This document shows, one piece after another, positions 63,081 to 64,000 of a DNA stretch of 64,000 nucleotides. The stretch comes from Epiperipatus broadwayi. Lineage: Eukaryota > Onychophora > Udeonychophora > Euonychophora > Peripatidae. The stretch lies in contig JAQFVV010006552.1 of the NCBI GenBank assembly GCA_028023455.1, forward strand, positions 253,264-317,263. Direction: 5' to 3'. The notes beneath the pieces were generated by a model that was given only the letters and a program-made list of their open reading frames with translations, searched no databases and was not told the origin of the DNA. Each line of letters starts with the position of its first letter. Positions within the stretch are counted from its first letter, which is position 1. A program made the position numbers and the translations under genes.

Positions 63081-63194
63081 AGAATTGGTCTTGAATGGAA
63101 ATGGAGTTCAAGACCCACAGCCTGTCAAGAAGACATCAGCCAAGCCAGTCTACTGGAGAATGCAGCATCAAGCACCTCAGCCAGAAAAAGATAG
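63081..63194 (+). CDS. candidate internal exon of an unidentified host gene
   Basis: 114 bases, clearly richer in GC than everything around it. An acceptor CCCCTCTCTTGCAG precedes it and a donor AG|GTAAAT follows. Reading from 63082 it is open throughout, with 37 complete codons starting ELVLNGNGVQDPQPVKKTSA and ending HQAPQPEKD plus two bases. It is therefore a symmetric phase-2 exon whose length is a multiple of three. The protein segment is rich in Pro, Gln and Lys, has no membrane segment, and contains VYWRMQH, whose Trp and Tyr may mark a short motif. I do not recognise the protein. The other forward frame hits a TAG at the last codon. No other exon of the same gene is evident in the window. 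Confidence 0.5.
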   Translation, partial: RIGLEWKWSSRPTACQEDISQASLLENAASSTSARKR

Positions 63195-64000
63195 GTAAAT
63201 TTCTTTCCACAGAGCTCTATAAATTTAAATCTAAACTATTAAAATAATTCTAAAGTTAGCAAAATATTGAATGTTCACCATTAATAATTTGTAATAACCT
63301 TTTAAACATAAATTTTTTAACTTTCATTTAATAATAATCTTTGTAAGAATCTTGCCTGTTTAATAAATATTAGTAACTGATCATTTTCTTAAGATAATAA
63401 ATGTAATCAGTTATTAGTATAATTATCTATCTTTCTGATCTGCAGTTATGTCTATTTTACTTTATATAAGTATTAATTTATCTATTTATATTATGCCATT
63501 CAGAGACGAGATTGATAATTATAATAATTTTGCAGAGTTGATTGATCACTCTCACTCAGCTAATTTATGCTGCTGATTAGCACACCTTATAAATCTCTGA
63601 TCTGAAAACCTACTCTTATATACATAGTTAAGCTACTATGTTTTGACTTATTATTTAATTTAGGTTTGCTTATTAAATGTCAGTTCAGTTAAGTATGAAA
63701 AAATGATATTTTAAAGCATATTATAAGTAGTTAGTTAATTTTAAATACTAAATATGCTTTACCCCTCTCCCTTAGTTACTGTCACAAACTATATGGATTA
63801 CTGGGTAAACTATACCACTCATAATTATATCTTTTATCATGAACTAAATGTGCTAATTTGTGAAATCGTATATAGTAGTCTTACAGAATCAAACTACAGA
63901 TTTTGTGCTCAATTATTTTTTAATATTTCTATTTAGAAAGTGTTACAAATATCGTTTTATAAAGCACACAGCTGCAATATATGCCATGCTATTATATTTT
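63195..64000. other. AT-rich DNA, possibly intron after the exon candidate
   Basis: No supported feature; the 60-codon frame near 63754 is unrecognised. Confidence 0.45.

Overview
This window is AT-rich, gene-poor animal DNA built almost entirely of retroelement debris. It carries Penelope-like elements (PLEs) with GIY-YIG endonucleases, an APE-type RTE-like non-LTR element, a mariner remnant, tRNA-derived SINE-like sequences and very long ATT and AT microsatellites. That mix fits an invertebrate metazoan, and I would guess a mollusc such as a cephalopod, but nothing here proves the taxon. No complete host gene is visible. The one persuasive host coding feature is a single 114-base exon candidate at 63081-63194, so much of the right half may be intron or intergenic DNA.

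Layout. 1-2873: a 415-bp tandem repeat in two opposed arrays; each complete unit carries a hammerhead-ribozyme (HHR) fold. 2885-6860: a long palindrome made of two inverted copies of one PLE (family A), whose right arm was later hit by a smaller fold-back PLE fragment (family C, 5876-6801) with a 13-bp target duplication. 6861-9390: a diverged HHR unit with compensated stem changes, a 254-bp tandem dimer, microsatellites, and two more HHR-bearing repeats. 10551-24460: two direct 2.8-kb repeats with TG...CA ends around a decayed interior, possibly LTRs of a dead retrotransposon; the left one carries a near-full-length RTE at 12165-15441. 28518-35024: an HHR repeat and three PLE copies (family B), each ending in a tRNA-like sequence. 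35971-38690: a second, decayed RTE. 40727-41480, 55016-55690 and 58376-60240: tandem and fold-back copies of another HHR repeat of about 415-455 bp. 49340-51330: a pile-up of PLE, RTE and mariner remnants. The remaining stretches are AT-rich with no supported feature.

The most interesting theme is the ribozyme-bearing repeats. At least four sequence families share the hammerhead core (CTGANGA, GAAA, NUH site) with paired stems I and III, and they occur as tandem units of PLE long-repeat size. Three separate fold-back junctions lie within about ten bases of the ribozyme core. Tandem transcripts would be expected to self-cleave into unit-length RNAs, which could feed PLE reverse transcription. 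HHRs in PLEs are known from the literature; the fold-back junction pattern, the antisense orientation relative to the PLE frame, and the tRNA-like tails on family B are the parts I would follow up.
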